Shown here in pieces: positions 27,739-37,240 of a DNA stretch of 52,346 bases. Source of the DNA: Candidatus Yanofskybacteria bacterium CG10_big_fil_rev_8_21_14_0_10_46_23 (GTDB taxonomy: Bacteria; Patescibacteriota; Minisyncoccia; 2-02-FULL-40-12; IGHO2-12-FULL-4). Below the pieces are notes generated by a model. That model ran no database searches, had not been told where the DNA came from, and was given only the letters and a program-made list of their open reading frames with translations. The DNA lies in assembly GCA_002771135.1 (NCBI GenBank), contig PCXO01000012.1, positions 21,694 to 74,039 of the forward strand, written 5' to 3'. The translations under genes were made by a program, and so were the position numbers. The stretch's first letter is position 1. Each line of letters starts with the position of its first letter.

Positions 27739-28149
27739 TTAGTCCTTCCAGCGCCCTTCTCTTTTGAATCTTTCTATTAAGGCCTTATGAAAAGAAAAGT
27801 CTGGATCAATCTCGTTAACCCCTTGGTCGATTAGTAGGTGAGCTAATTTTCCGGGCGCGCTTTCTTTCAAGACGTCCATAAGATTCAAGTTGAAGAACAT
27901 CAGACAGGATGCTCTTTTTTCAAGCTCTTCCGCCCTTTCTTCGAGCTTACTTATCTTGATAAAAAGGATTTCTAAGGCCAGCAGTCTTCCTTTTCGGACA
28001 AGAGAATATAGCTCCGGATCATGAGATAGAAGATCGAAGTCCAGCCTCAATTCGTCCTCGGTCAAGACGGGGCCATTCTCAAAGAAATGACCAAGGTCGA
28101 AGTTTCTTGGAATCCACCCAAACTCCTCTAAAATTTCTTCTTTTGTCAT
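27739..28149 (-). CDS. Hypothetical protein
   Basis: 136-aa ORF with AAAGGGCG upstream. Confidence 0.5.
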   Translation of the reverse strand: MTKEEILEEFGWIPRNFDLGHFFENGPVLTEDELRLDFDLLSHDPELYSLVRKGRLLALEILFIKISKLEERAEELEKRASCLMFFNLNLMDVLKESAPGKLAHLLIDQGVNEIDPDFSFHKALIERFKREGRWKD

Positions 28150-28270
28150 TTGCCAGCGCCCTTTCTTTTTTGTTGAGGAACAGTTTAGTCTTTTTAGTAT
28201 ATATTTCGTTTATTGTCAAATTTAACAGCTCTGTCTAAAACAGGGCTGTTAAATGGATACCATTCTGTCT

Positions 28271-28669
28271 TTACATCCAGATTGCCAAGATACCACCGGC
28301 GATAACTAGCCCGATGACATTGTAAATGTTATTCAACCACCAAAGGGCTCCGGGCTTTCGCTCCCAGAGCGTCGCCCCAAGGCTGTAGGTGCCAACAAAA
28401 CCGAGCCAGACCCAAAAGCCGAGCTCGGCTCCGCCCCAAAAATCATTTTTCCCCAACATTTGGACAAAATAAGCTAAAACATAAAGCTCCACTAACTTTA
28501 TAATAAAGCCGATTGCGTAACCCTTGCCCGCTCCTTTGGCGGAGTCCATGCTCATGCCGGAAAGCTTCATCCATTTTTTCCCAAATAAGACGGGGGAGTA
28601 CCAAAGAGCGCCAAGACCGTAGACGACAATGGCCACGACTAAAATCGCCAAATAATTTGCTTCAAACAT
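28271..28669 (-). CDS. DUF1761-like membrane protein
   Basis: GALWYSPVLFGKKWMKLSGMS; multi-TM. Confidence 0.75.
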   Translation of the reverse strand: MFEANYLAILVVAIVVYGLGALWYSPVLFGKKWMKLSGMSMDSAKGAGKGYAIGFIIKLVELYVLAYFVQMLGKNDFWGGAELGFWVWLGFVGTYSLGATLWERKPGALWWLNNIYNVIGLVIAGGILAIWM

Positions 28670-28795
28670 ATTAAAAACTTACTCTTAACTTACCGTTTTT
28701 ATTCTAAGCTAATCGCGCATAAAAAGAAAAGACCTCTTAACTTAAACTTTGACATAACCCGGGTGACGTAATACGATCAAGTGACAGCCTTATTT

Positions 28796-30379
28796 ATGAA
28801 AAAAATCATCATTCTTCTTCTAGCCGTGGCTTTTTTGGCAATTGTTTACTATTTTGCCGCCCCCTATCTTTTCCAGCCGAAATCGATTCATTCAGAAGTC
28901 GAGAGTAGCTCTGTCTCTACACCGACGTTTACTGAAATTGGGCTCGACTTTGTTCATAATTACGACAAAGACGACTATGCCTTTGCTGGCTCGGCCCTGA
29001 TTGATATTGATGGAGACGGGCGAGAGGAGGTTTTTATCGGCGGGGGCATTAATCAGATTGATGGGCTTTTTCGCTTTGAAAACGATCGGTTTGTAAATAT
29101 CGCCTCTCAAGCTGGATTCACCAACGAAAATTCATCTGCCGGAGCGCTCTCAATCGATTTTGACAATGATGGGGATGCGGACCTTTTAGTTGCCCGTTTA
29201 GATGGTGTCTATCTCTATACAAATAATCAGGGTCAATTTGCAGAGCAGAAGTTGGGAATTACCCTTGAGAAGGATGCGGTCCCGATGTCTCTATCGGCAA
29301 CGGATTTGAACAAGGATGGTCTAATTGATCTTTATGTCGCGACCTTCAAATCACCAAAAGTTTTTAAGCTGACAACTTTTAATGATCCGGCTAATCGTTC
29401 TAAGAACATTATGCTTCTAAATAAGGGGGGCAATCAGTTTGAAGATATCACGGAGAAATCCGGCCTAGCCTACAATCAGAACACCTTCCAAGCATCTTTC
29501 GTCGATCTTAATAACGATACTTGGCCCGATTTAGTCTTGGCTCCGAACACGGATAAAGTTGTAGTCTACGAGAATAAGAAAAACGGCACCTTTGAGAGCA
29601 AGCCGGCCTTAACGGATTTTGGTTTTTGGATGGGCTTGGCCGTGGGTGATATTGATGCCGATGGTGACCAAGATTTATTTTTCTCCAACATTGGAAACAC
29701 AATCCCGATCACAGCCGCCCGAGGCGATCTTCGCCCGGATCAAATTCTTGACAGTCAGTGGCGCTTACTCCGCAATGATGGCAATTTTCAATTTACTGAT
29801 ATTACGACAGAGCGCGCTTTGGATGACTATGAATTTGGCTGGGGGGCGCTGTTTGAAGATCTAAATCTGGATGGCCGGCTGGACCTGCTTGTGTCCGAAA
29901 ACTATGTTAAGTGGCCCGCCCATAAAATTAATAAGCTCAATGGGCGAGTCTTTCTTCAAGAGAGCGATCAAACCTTTTTGCCGATTACGCAAGTAGCGGG
30001 ATTAAATAATCCCTACTACGGGACGACGCCCCTTCTGGCTGATTTCAACCAAGATGGCTATCCGGACGTAGTCTTCATTAATTTTAACGGACCCAGCAAA
30101 GCTTACTTAAACAGCGGAGGCCCTTCCAATTTTCTGAAAGTCTTTTTGCCGGATATCCCGAAATCTTTAGGAGCTCGGGTTGATGTTGAAAGGCTGAATG
30201 GATCCGTCTCATCAAAACAAGTTATCGGCGTGATGGGGTTGTTGACTGATGTCAGCTCAGAACTTGTTTTCGGCCTAGGCCAAGATTCGGGGGTAAGAAA
30301 GGTGACGGTTACATGGGCTTCAGGTCAAACTCGTGTTTTCAATGATGTCCAAGCCAACACTCGGTTAGCGGTAGATTAG
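28796..30379 (+). CDS. FG-GAP/VCBS-repeat protein with ASPIC/UnbV-like C-terminus
   Basis: N-terminal TM; repeated DIDGDGREEVF, DFDNDGDADLL, DLNKDGLIDLY, DINADGDQDLF-like motifs; VTVTWASGQTRVF at the C-terminus. Confidence 0.85.
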   Translation: MKKIIILLLAVAFLAIVYYFAAPYLFQPKSIHSEVESSSVSTPTFTEIGLDFVHNYDKDDYAFAGSALIDIDGDGREEVFIGGGINQIDGLFRFENDRFVNIASQAGFTNENSSAGALSIDFDNDGDADLLVARLDGVYLYTNNQGQFAEQKLGITLEKDAVPMSLSATDLNKDGLIDLYVATFKSPKVFKLTTFNDPANRSKNIMLLNKGGNQFEDITEKSGLAYNQNTFQASFVDLNNDTWPDLVLAPNTDKVVVYENKKNGTFESKPALTDFGFWMGLAVGDIDADGDQDLFFSNIGNTIPITAARGDLRPDQILDSQWRLLRNDGNFQFTDITTERALDDYEFGWGALFEDLNLDGRLDLLVSENYVKWPAHKINKLNGRVFLQESDQTFLPITQVAGLNNPYYGTTPLLADFNQDGYPDVVFINFNGPSKAYLNSGGPSNFLKVFLPDIPKSLGARVDVERLNGSVSSKQVIGVMGLLTDVSSELVFGLGQDSGVRKVTVTWASGQTRVFNDVQANTRLAVD

Positions 30380-30445
30380 GGGCATTGACTTTTCCTACGT
30401 GGTGCCCGGGGTAGGAGTCGGGCTCGACTCGAGATTCTATAAGAA

Positions 30446-31006
30446 TTATCTTTTGATAGGACCAACCAGATTAATAAACATTTCAACATTTTTAGCAAGC
30501 CTAACATTAAATCTCGCCAATTTTTTAGGTAATTTGACCTTATAAATTCTAGGTTTAAAGCCTAGGGTAGCCATTCCATAAAAAACATCTTTCGAGAGAT
30601 TCTCTATGGTAGAAGTAAAGCCAATCATTTTATAGCCCCTGTCTTTATAGATGCAGCCATCGGTTTCTATCAGTCCCTTTAAGCAATGAGTTAAATATTT
30701 TTTATCAGATTTTATCCAGTTAGGAATCCCTGAAATTTGAGAAGCTTTAGGTCCAGGCTTCCATCCTAATATTTTTGGCCATTTATTTGAGTAGCAACTT
30801 ATATCTAAACACCCCCCATCTCTTTTAATTAGAGATATCTTATTATTTGGTAGAACTTTTTTAATAACTTTTTGGAAATTTTTAATCAGTTGGGGATATT
30901 TTTTGTCGCAGGTAATTCTAAGGCGAATTGCCCTACCATTAGGGTTTGAGAGATTCCCGTCTCCCATACATATACCAATTAGATAAGCTTTCTCTGTTTT
31001 ATTCAA
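30446..31006 (-). CDS. LAGLIDADG-type homing endonuclease (two motifs)
   Basis: YLIGICMGDGNLS and CLKGLIETDGCIY...; TTG start 4 nt after tRNA-Leu CCA. Confidence 0.8.
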   Translation of the reverse strand: MNKTEKAYLIGICMGDGNLSNPNGRAIRLRITCDKKYPQLIKNFQKVIKKVLPNNKISLIKRDGGCLDISCYSNKWPKILGWKPGPKASQISGIPNWIKSDKKYLTHCLKGLIETDGCIYKDRGYKMIGFTSTIENLSKDVFYGMATLGFKPRIYKVKLPKKLARFNVRLAKNVEMFINLVGPIKR

Positions 31007-31010
31007 ATTC

Positions 31011-31096
31011 TGGTGGGCGAGGTGGGATTCGAACCCACATGGTCAAAGACCACACGATTTTGAGTCGTGCGCGTAAGCCAATTCCGCCACTCGCCC
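31011..31096 (-). tRNA. tRNA-Leu (anticodon CAA), CCA encoded
   Basis: GGGCGAGTGGCGGAATTGG..CACGACTCAAAATCGTG..variable arm..GGGTTCGAATCCCACCTCGCCCACCA. Confidence 0.93.
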
Positions 31097-31156
31097 AGAC
31101 CTATTATTTTATCAATTGATAGCTATCTCCATTTAGCTTAGACTGAAGATAATTTT

Positions 31157-31918
31157 ATGGCGCGAATCATCGGTATCATAAATCAAAAAGGGGGAGTTGG
31201 GAAGACAACTTCCAGTTTAAATTTGGCGGCCTATATGGCCGCCAAGGGCAAATACATTCTTTTGGTGGATCTTGATCCTCAAGCCAATACCACCTCGGGC
31301 GCGGGGATCCAACTTCAAGAAGACCATCCGCATCTCTACCATGCCTTAATCGCCAATCAACATCCTGAAGCGGTAATAAGGCGGACCTCACTTTTTGGTC
31401 TGGATATTTTGCCCTCAGGCGCGAGCTTGGCCGGCGCGGGGGTGGAATTAGTCGGTTTGGAGCGGCGCGAACATCGTCTGCGGGAAGCTCTTGAGCCAAT
31501 TCGAACCCGATATGACTATATTCTTATTGACTCGCCCCCTTCGCTCGGCCTTTTGACCATCAACGGCTTAGCGGCTTCCGAAGAGGTGATTATTCCGGTT
31601 CAGTGCGAATACTTCGCCCTTGAGGGTCTGGGCCAATTAATGAAGACAATCGATTTGGTTAAAAATTCAATTAATCTTGATTTGAAAGTGATGGGCGTTT
31701 TACTTACAATGTATGACAAACGTAATCGATTGGCGCGCCAAGTGGTCAAGGAGGTTCAAAATAACTTCCCGGGTCATGTTTTTGAAGCGATTATCCCTCG
31801 ATCCGTTTCTTTGGCGGAGGCCCCCAGCTTTGGCAAAACAATCCTACAATTTGATCCGACTTCAAAAGCGGGGCGCTCCTATCGGCAGTTAGCAGATGAG
31901 GTGATAAACTTAAGTTAG
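31157..31918 (+). CDS. parA: ParA/Soj chromosome partitioning ATPase
   Basis: IINQKGGVGKTTSSLNLAAYMA; LLVDLDPQANTT; IDSPPSLGLLT. Confidence 0.95.
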   Translation: MARIIGIINQKGGVGKTTSSLNLAAYMAAKGKYILLVDLDPQANTTSGAGIQLQEDHPHLYHALIANQHPEAVIRRTSLFGLDILPSGASLAGAGVELVGLERREHRLREALEPIRTRYDYILIDSPPSLGLLTINGLAASEEVIIPVQCEYFALEGLGQLMKTIDLVKNSINLDLKVMGVLLTMYDKRNRLARQVVKEVQNNFPGHVFEAIIPRSVSLAEAPSFGKTILQFDPTSKAGRSYRQLADEVINLS

Positions 31919-31926
31919 AAATTTCT

Positions 31927-32805
31927 ATGAGTACAAATACAAAAAAATTCTTCGGGCTAGGGCGCGGTCTCGGCTCGCTTATCCCAGAAAAGACCGCTCT
32001 CTCGGTCGCAACTCTACCCCAAGAGAGTGTTTTTTATGTCGAGACGGATAAAATCAAGCCCAATTCAAGCCAACCTCGAAAACATTTTGACCAAGGCGCT
32101 TTGGCCAGCCTCTCCAGCTCGATAAAGCGCTATGGCATTCTCCAGCCTCTTTTGGTTACAAAAGTTGAAAAGCCAACAAATCAAGGTTTGGCCGTAGAAT
32201 ATCATCTTCTGGCCGGAGAGCGCCGTTGGCGAGCGGCCCAGCTGGCGAGTCTTCCGCGTGTTCCGGTCATTATCAAAGACGCGTTCAAAGAAGAACAAGA
32301 GCGTCTGGAGATCGCTCTCATTGAGAATGTCCAGCGAGAAGATTTGAATCCCCTCGAAGAAGCTCTAGCGTATCGGCGCTTTTCTGAGGAATTTGGCTTG
32401 ACCCAACAAGAGATTGCTCAAAAAGTTTCCAAGAGTCGAGAAGTCGTCGCCAATGCGCTCAGGCTTCTGGGTCTCCCGCAAGACATTCAAGATAAAATCT
32501 CAGCTGGCCAGATTAGCCGAACTCAAGCCCGAGCCCTGCTCGCCTTTAAAGACCCCAAAGAACAACAAGCCATGCTGGCCAGTTTTATAAGTGGACAGGC
32601 GACGGTTCGCTCGGCTGAAGTGGCGGCCCGAGGACCCCAAGCCAAAAAAGAAGTTTCTAATAAATTTAAAGATTTAGAGTCGAACCTTTCCCAAAATGTT
32701 GGTGCTCCCGTGTTAATTCAAAGTGGTCAGCGGGGTGGCAAAATTGTGATTCGATTTGCCGATCTTGAGGAGCTTAATAAAATTGCCAAAGTCATTTTGG
32801 ACTAA
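31927..32805 (+). CDS. parB: ParB/Spo0J partitioning protein
   Basis: GLGRGLGSLIPE; GERRWRAAQLA; ALIENVQREDLNPLEEA. Confidence 0.95.
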   Translation: MSTNTKKFFGLGRGLGSLIPEKTALSVATLPQESVFYVETDKIKPNSSQPRKHFDQGALASLSSSIKRYGILQPLLVTKVEKPTNQGLAVEYHLLAGERRWRAAQLASLPRVPVIIKDAFKEEQERLEIALIENVQREDLNPLEEALAYRRFSEEFGLTQQEIAQKVSKSREVVANALRLLGLPQDIQDKISAGQISRTQARALLAFKDPKEQQAMLASFISGQATVRSAEVAARGPQAKKEVSNKFKDLESNLSQNVGAPVLIQSGQRGGKIVIRFADLEELNKIAKVILD

Positions 32806-34826
32806 GCCCTTTCTTCCGATGCTTCTTTATCCAAGGGCTTAGTATTCCGACACTTGGGGAAACCGGAGCAGGCCTTAAAGGCACCCCGACGACCGGTTCG
32901 AACAACCATCTTCTTACCACACTTCTCGCACTCCTCATCTAATTCTTTGGGCGGTTCTTTTTGGGGGAGCCCTTCTTGGCCCTCGAGGGGTTTGGCATTT
33001 TTACACTCGGGGAAACCCGAACAGGCTCGGAACTTGCCAAAGCGACCCATTCGAATAATCATTTTTTTTCCGCACTTGTCGCAATCCTCGTCAGTCTCCT
33101 CGATCATGGCTTCTTTGGAGACTTCCTTGTATTTATTTTGGAGATTTTTGTCAAAGGGTTCGTAAAAATCTTTGATAATTTTGCGCCAATCATTTTTGCC
33201 CAAGGCAATGTCGTCAAGTTGCCCCTCCATCTTCGAGGTAAAATCCATGTCAACAATTTCCGGGAAATGCGTGACCAAAAGGTCGTTAACAACCAGGCCA
33301 ATCTCAGTGGGTTCAAAATAACGGTTGGGATTTTTCTGGACGTAGTTTCGCTCTTGGATCGTCGAGATAATTGGCGCGTAGGTTGAGGGTCGGCCGATGC
33401 CGTTCTTCTCCAAAATTTTAATGAGGGAGGCCTCGTTATAGCGGGCCGGAGGGTTGGTGAAGTGTTGCTCAGTTTGCAGTTCTTTTAAGAGTAAAGTCTC
33501 GCCCTCTTTGATGGGCGGTAGAATGCTCTCAGTGATATTGAGCGGATAGACTTTTAGAAAGCCATCGAATTTTAAAGTTTGGCCCGTGGCCCGAAAAGTA
33601 TAATCTTTGGCGGTGATGTCGGCCGAGACCGATTCAAGTTGGGCTTCCGCCATTTGGCTGGCCAGGAATCGCCCCCAGATTAAATTATAGAGTTTGAACT
33701 GTTTGGCATCCAAATATTTTTCTATGTCCTGAGGGGTTAGGGTGGGATCAGTGGGGCGGATGGCCTCATGGGCCTCCTGCGCCGATTTAGCTTTTTTCTT
33801 AAAAACGCGCGAGGTCTTTAGACCGTACTCCGGACCATAATTTTTTTTAATAAAATCGTGAGCGACACTAAGCGCTTCGGCGGAAAGATTTGTTGAGTCG
33901 GTTCGCATATAGGTGATTAAACCAGTTGCCCCCTTTTTGCCTAGTTTTATTCCTTCGTAGAGTTGTTGGGCCAAGACCATGGTTTGTTTGGCGGAAAAGT
34001 GTAAACGCCCCGCCGCCGCTCTTTGGAGGGTCGAGGTGATAAAGGGTGGGGCGGGACTCTTTTTAGTTTGGCGCGCTTCAACCCGGGTAACTCGATAGTC
34101 GGCATCCTCCAGCTCCGCTCTGATTTTTTGAGCGTCAGCCTCATTTTTTATGCTCAACCTATCCAAACTTTCGCTCTTGTGAGCGACAAGGTGAGCTTGG
34201 ATTGAATCTTTGTCCTTAAGAAGTTGAGCGACAACGCTCCAATACTCTTCGGGTTTAAAGGCCTGAATTTCGCGCTCCCGCTCGACAATTAAGCGGACGG
34301 CGACGGATTGAACTCGGCCGGCTGAAAGTCCGCGGGAGATTTTTTTCCAGAGGAAAGGCGAGAGCTTATAGCCCACCAGTCGATCTAAGACCCGGCGGGC
34401 TTGCTGAGCGTCAACCATATCAAAATTTATCTCCCGCGGAGTCGCTAGAGCTTTTTCGATGGCCGTTTTGGTAATCTCGTGGAAAACAATGCGTTCAATC
34501 CGCGGTTCTTTCCCGGCCTTTTTTAATTTTTCTAAACCGATGGCCTGCGTTAAATGCCAAGCAATCGCTTCTCCCTCGCGATCTTCATCCGTTGCCAGAA
34601 TCAAAGTCTCGGCCTTCGGCAGAAGTTTTTTAAGTTCCGCCAGATTTTTCCGAACCCGAGGCGGGATAACATATTTGGGCTCAAAATTGTTCTCGACATC
34701 AATTCCGATCTCCGCCTTGGGTAGATCCCGGACATGGCCGTAGGATGATTTCACCACAAAATCACCGCTGACAAAGCGGGTAATCGTCTTGGCTTTAGTT
34801 GGGGATTCAACAATAATCAGTTTCAT
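32802..34826 (-). CDS. topA: DNA topoisomerase I
   Basis: MKLIIVESPTKAKTITRFV; TYMRTDSTNLS; two C-terminal Cys4 zinc ribbons. Confidence 0.96.
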   Translation of the reverse strand: MKLIIVESPTKAKTITRFVSGDFVVKSSYGHVRDLPKAEIGIDVENNFEPKYVIPPRVRKNLAELKKLLPKAETLILATDEDREGEAIAWHLTQAIGLEKLKKAGKEPRIERIVFHEITKTAIEKALATPREINFDMVDAQQARRVLDRLVGYKLSPFLWKKISRGLSAGRVQSVAVRLIVEREREIQAFKPEEYWSVVAQLLKDKDSIQAHLVAHKSESLDRLSIKNEADAQKIRAELEDADYRVTRVEARQTKKSPAPPFITSTLQRAAAGRLHFSAKQTMVLAQQLYEGIKLGKKGATGLITYMRTDSTNLSAEALSVAHDFIKKNYGPEYGLKTSRVFKKKAKSAQEAHEAIRPTDPTLTPQDIEKYLDAKQFKLYNLIWGRFLASQMAEAQLESVSADITAKDYTFRATGQTLKFDGFLKVYPLNITESILPPIKEGETLLLKELQTEQHFTNPPARYNEASLIKILEKNGIGRPSTYAPIISTIQERNYVQKNPNRYFEPTEIGLVVNDLLVTHFPEIVDMDFTSKMEGQLDDIALGKNDWRKIIKDFYEPFDKNLQNKYKEVSKEAMIEETDEDCDKCGKKMIIRMGRFGKFRACSGFPECKNAKPLEGQEGLPQKEPPKELDEECEKCGKKMVVRTGRRGAFKACSGFPKCRNTKPLDKEASEERA

Positions 34827-35896
34827 TTTTTTAGAGCGTAACGATCACTGCCGATATTTTGGACTCGGCCTTCGAGCTCTAACATAACCAGAGCCGACTG
34901 AATCTCCCCAGCCGTCAGAGAACATCTTTGAATAATAACATCAATATGTGCCGGGGTGTCTTTAATTATTTTTAAAATTTCTTCTTCTACCTCCGAGCCC
35001 ATTGATTGGGAGGGAAGAATATTATTATAGGAAATATTATAGCTTGTCAAAATATCTTCTGCTCCCAGAGCGGGAGTAGCCCCATTTTGGATTAGTCGGT
35101 TAGTCCCTTGCGAGGTTTTGGAAAAGATATCGCCGGGGAGAGCAAAGACATCTCGATTCTGTTCGGCCGCGAGTCGAGCGGTAATGAGAGAACCACTTTT
35201 TTTCTGGGCTTCGATTACTAGGACTCCTCGGGAAAGACCGCTGACAATTCGGTTACGTTGGGGGAAGGTGAAGGCCGAACTATTGGTTTCAAAACTATAC
35301 TCGGAGATAACCGCGCCGGTTTTTACGATTGTTTCGGCCAGTTTTTTATTCTGTGGCGGATAAAGGACCTTGGGGGCTAAGCCACAGCCCAACACCGCGA
35401 TGGTCCGCCCGCCGGCTTCCAGAGCAGTTTGGTGGGCGAGAGTATCAACTCCCAGAGCGAGGCCACTGACAATAGTTAACCCGGCTCGAGCCAGATCTTC
35501 GACGATATGAGGAGTGGCTCGCCGGCCATAGCTGGAAAGACGCCGAGGGCCAACAACCGCGAAACACTCATTTTTCAAAACCGCCTTTTGGCCTTTCAGG
35601 TAGAGTAAAAATGGTGGATCGGAGATTTGTCTTAATATTTTTGGATAAGCCCTATCTTTAACGGAGATAATTTCTATTTCATGGGCCTCTAATTTTTTGA
35701 ATTCTTTCTCGGGATTGATTTGGGATTGACTTAGAGGAAAGTCTTTAGATTGAAATTGTCTTAAGTTTGACCGCCAGGCCTTTTTGAAATCACCGGCGAA
35801 TTTTTGATTTATTTTCTCTAGAGCGCCAATTTTACCGGAAGTTAAGATATTTAGGGCATTTAGATAGATAAGATCCATTAACAATTTATTATTCAA
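34823..35896 (-). CDS. dprA: DNA processing protein DprA/Smf
   Basis: VGPRRLSSYGRRATPHIVEDLARAGLTIVSGLALGVDTLAHQTAL. Confidence 0.95.
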   Translation of the reverse strand: MNNKLLMDLIYLNALNILTSGKIGALEKINQKFAGDFKKAWRSNLRQFQSKDFPLSQSQINPEKEFKKLEAHEIEIISVKDRAYPKILRQISDPPFLLYLKGQKAVLKNECFAVVGPRRLSSYGRRATPHIVEDLARAGLTIVSGLALGVDTLAHQTALEAGGRTIAVLGCGLAPKVLYPPQNKKLAETIVKTGAVISEYSFETNSSAFTFPQRNRIVSGLSRGVLVIEAQKKSGSLITARLAAEQNRDVFALPGDIFSKTSQGTNRLIQNGATPALGAEDILTSYNISYNNILPSQSMGSEVEEEILKIIKDTPAHIDVIIQRCSLTAGEIQSALVMLELEGRVQNIGSDRYALKK

Positions 35897-35948
35897 TAAT
35901 AGGGTTGAGTTGGGGAGGCGCTTTTTGAGAGGCCCTGCCGCCGTCTTC

Positions 35949-36515
35949 CTATTTCATAAGGAGCACCGTTCTTTCCCGAACGATTTTCAGCACCTTTGGT
36001 AGTTCTTTTATTTCGGTGGGGCTGAATTTTTTTAGAACAAACTCGGAAACCTGATCAATTTTGGTCGAGTCATTTTTTTTATCGCGAGCTCGTTTTAGGC
36101 TGGGATTAGCCAGGCCGATTCGAACTCGGTAAAATTTTTTGGTTCGCAGGGTGGCAATGATGGAGGCAATCCCTTTATGCCCCCCGTCATTTTTATCGAA
36201 AGAGTTTTTAACCTTGCCGAAGGGGATATCGAGGTCGTCTTGGATGATAATAATGTGGTCGGGTTTAATTTTGAATTTTTGGGCTATCTTTTTCAGGGCC
36301 TCGCCAGTCTTATTAACGTAAGTCATCGGTTTGGCTAAAATAACCTTGTTTTTGTCAGTTACAATTTCCGCGATCTGGGCTTGAAGTTTCGGGTCTTCCC
36401 GGAAAGAATTAATTTTGTGGTTTTTGGCAATTATTTCCACGGCCATAAACCCGGCGTTGTGCCGAGTGCTTTCATATTTTTTTTCCGGGTTGCCGATCCC
36501 AAGAATTAGCCACAT
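35949..36515 (-). CDS. pth: Peptidyl-tRNA hydrolase
   Basis: MWLILGIGNPEKKYESTRHNAGFMAV; start at 36515. Confidence 0.94.
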   Translation of the reverse strand: MWLILGIGNPEKKYESTRHNAGFMAVEIIAKNHKINSFREDPKLQAQIAEIVTDKNKVILAKPMTYVNKTGEALKKIAQKFKIKPDHIIIIQDDLDIPFGKVKNSFDKNDGGHKGIASIIATLRTKKFYRVRIGLANPSLKRARDKKNDSTKIDQVSEFVLKKFSPTEIKELPKVLKIVRERTVLLMK

Positions 36516-36566
36516 TGGCTGTATAATAGCATAGATTTTTAAATGAAAATAATGCCTTTTGCTTGG

Positions 36567-36594
36567 TTGCAATTCTTTAGTTTAAGGGTATAAT
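36567..36594 (+). promoter_or_regulatory. Candidate promoter for lepB
   Basis: TTGCAA-N16-TATAAT. Confidence 0.6.
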
Positions 36595-36616
36595 AAGGGC
36601 ACTTTTATTATATTTT

Positions 36617-37231
36617 ATGCAAGAAAATCAAACGGACGCCGACTCTCGGGCTGATGAAAAAGATTCCCTGCAACTTCGCCGAGAGGCCAAGGCTTTTATT
36701 TGGGAGACCCTGAAAATTGTTATTATCTCTCTCGCAATTATTATCCCCATCCGTTATTTCGTGGTGCAACCCTTCTTTGTTCGAGGAGCTTCGATGCAAC
36801 CCAATTTTCAAAACAACGATTATATCTTAATCGACGAGATCTCTTATCGATTCAAGAGCCCCAGTCGCGGAGAGGTGGTGGTCTTTCGCTCTCCCGAAGA
36901 CACCGCCCAATTTTTTATAAAGCGAATTATCGGTTTGCCCGGAGAGACGATTCAAATAAGGGATGGCCAGGTAAGAATATTCAATGAGCAAGAGCCTCAA
37001 GGCATTGTTCTTTCTGAAACTTATCTGCCCGATAATCTCCAGACCGACGGGGTGATCACGGTTAAGGTTGACCCGAATGAATACTTTGTAATGGGAGACA
37101 ACCGACCCAATAGTTCCGACTCACGACGCTGGGGACCGGTTAACACGACCCTCATAACCGGTCGGGTTTTAGTTCGAGTTTGGCCCTTATCCGATTTTGG
37201 TCATCCTGGCTTGCCGACGTATAACTTTTAA
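36617..37231 (+). CDS. lepB: Signal peptidase I
   Basis: FVRGASMQPNFQNNDYILI; FIKRIIGLPGETIQI; MGDNRPNSSDSR. Confidence 0.95.
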   Translation: MQENQTDADSRADEKDSLQLRREAKAFIWETLKIVIISLAIIIPIRYFVVQPFFVRGASMQPNFQNNDYILIDEISYRFKSPSRGEVVVFRSPEDTAQFFIKRIIGLPGETIQIRDGQVRIFNEQEPQGIVLSETYLPDNLQTDGVITVKVDPNEYFVMGDNRPNSSDSRRWGPVNTTLITGRVLVRVWPLSDFGHPGLPTYNF

Positions 37232-37240
37232 ATTAAAAAT

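Noticed and set aside
30400-30436. Possible tRNA 3'-end remnant (reverse strand ...CCTACCCCGGGCACCA) downstream of the LAGLIDADG gene
   Set aside because: Ends in CACCA but has no proper T-arm and is not a direct repeat of the tRNA-Leu 3' end; too weak to call.
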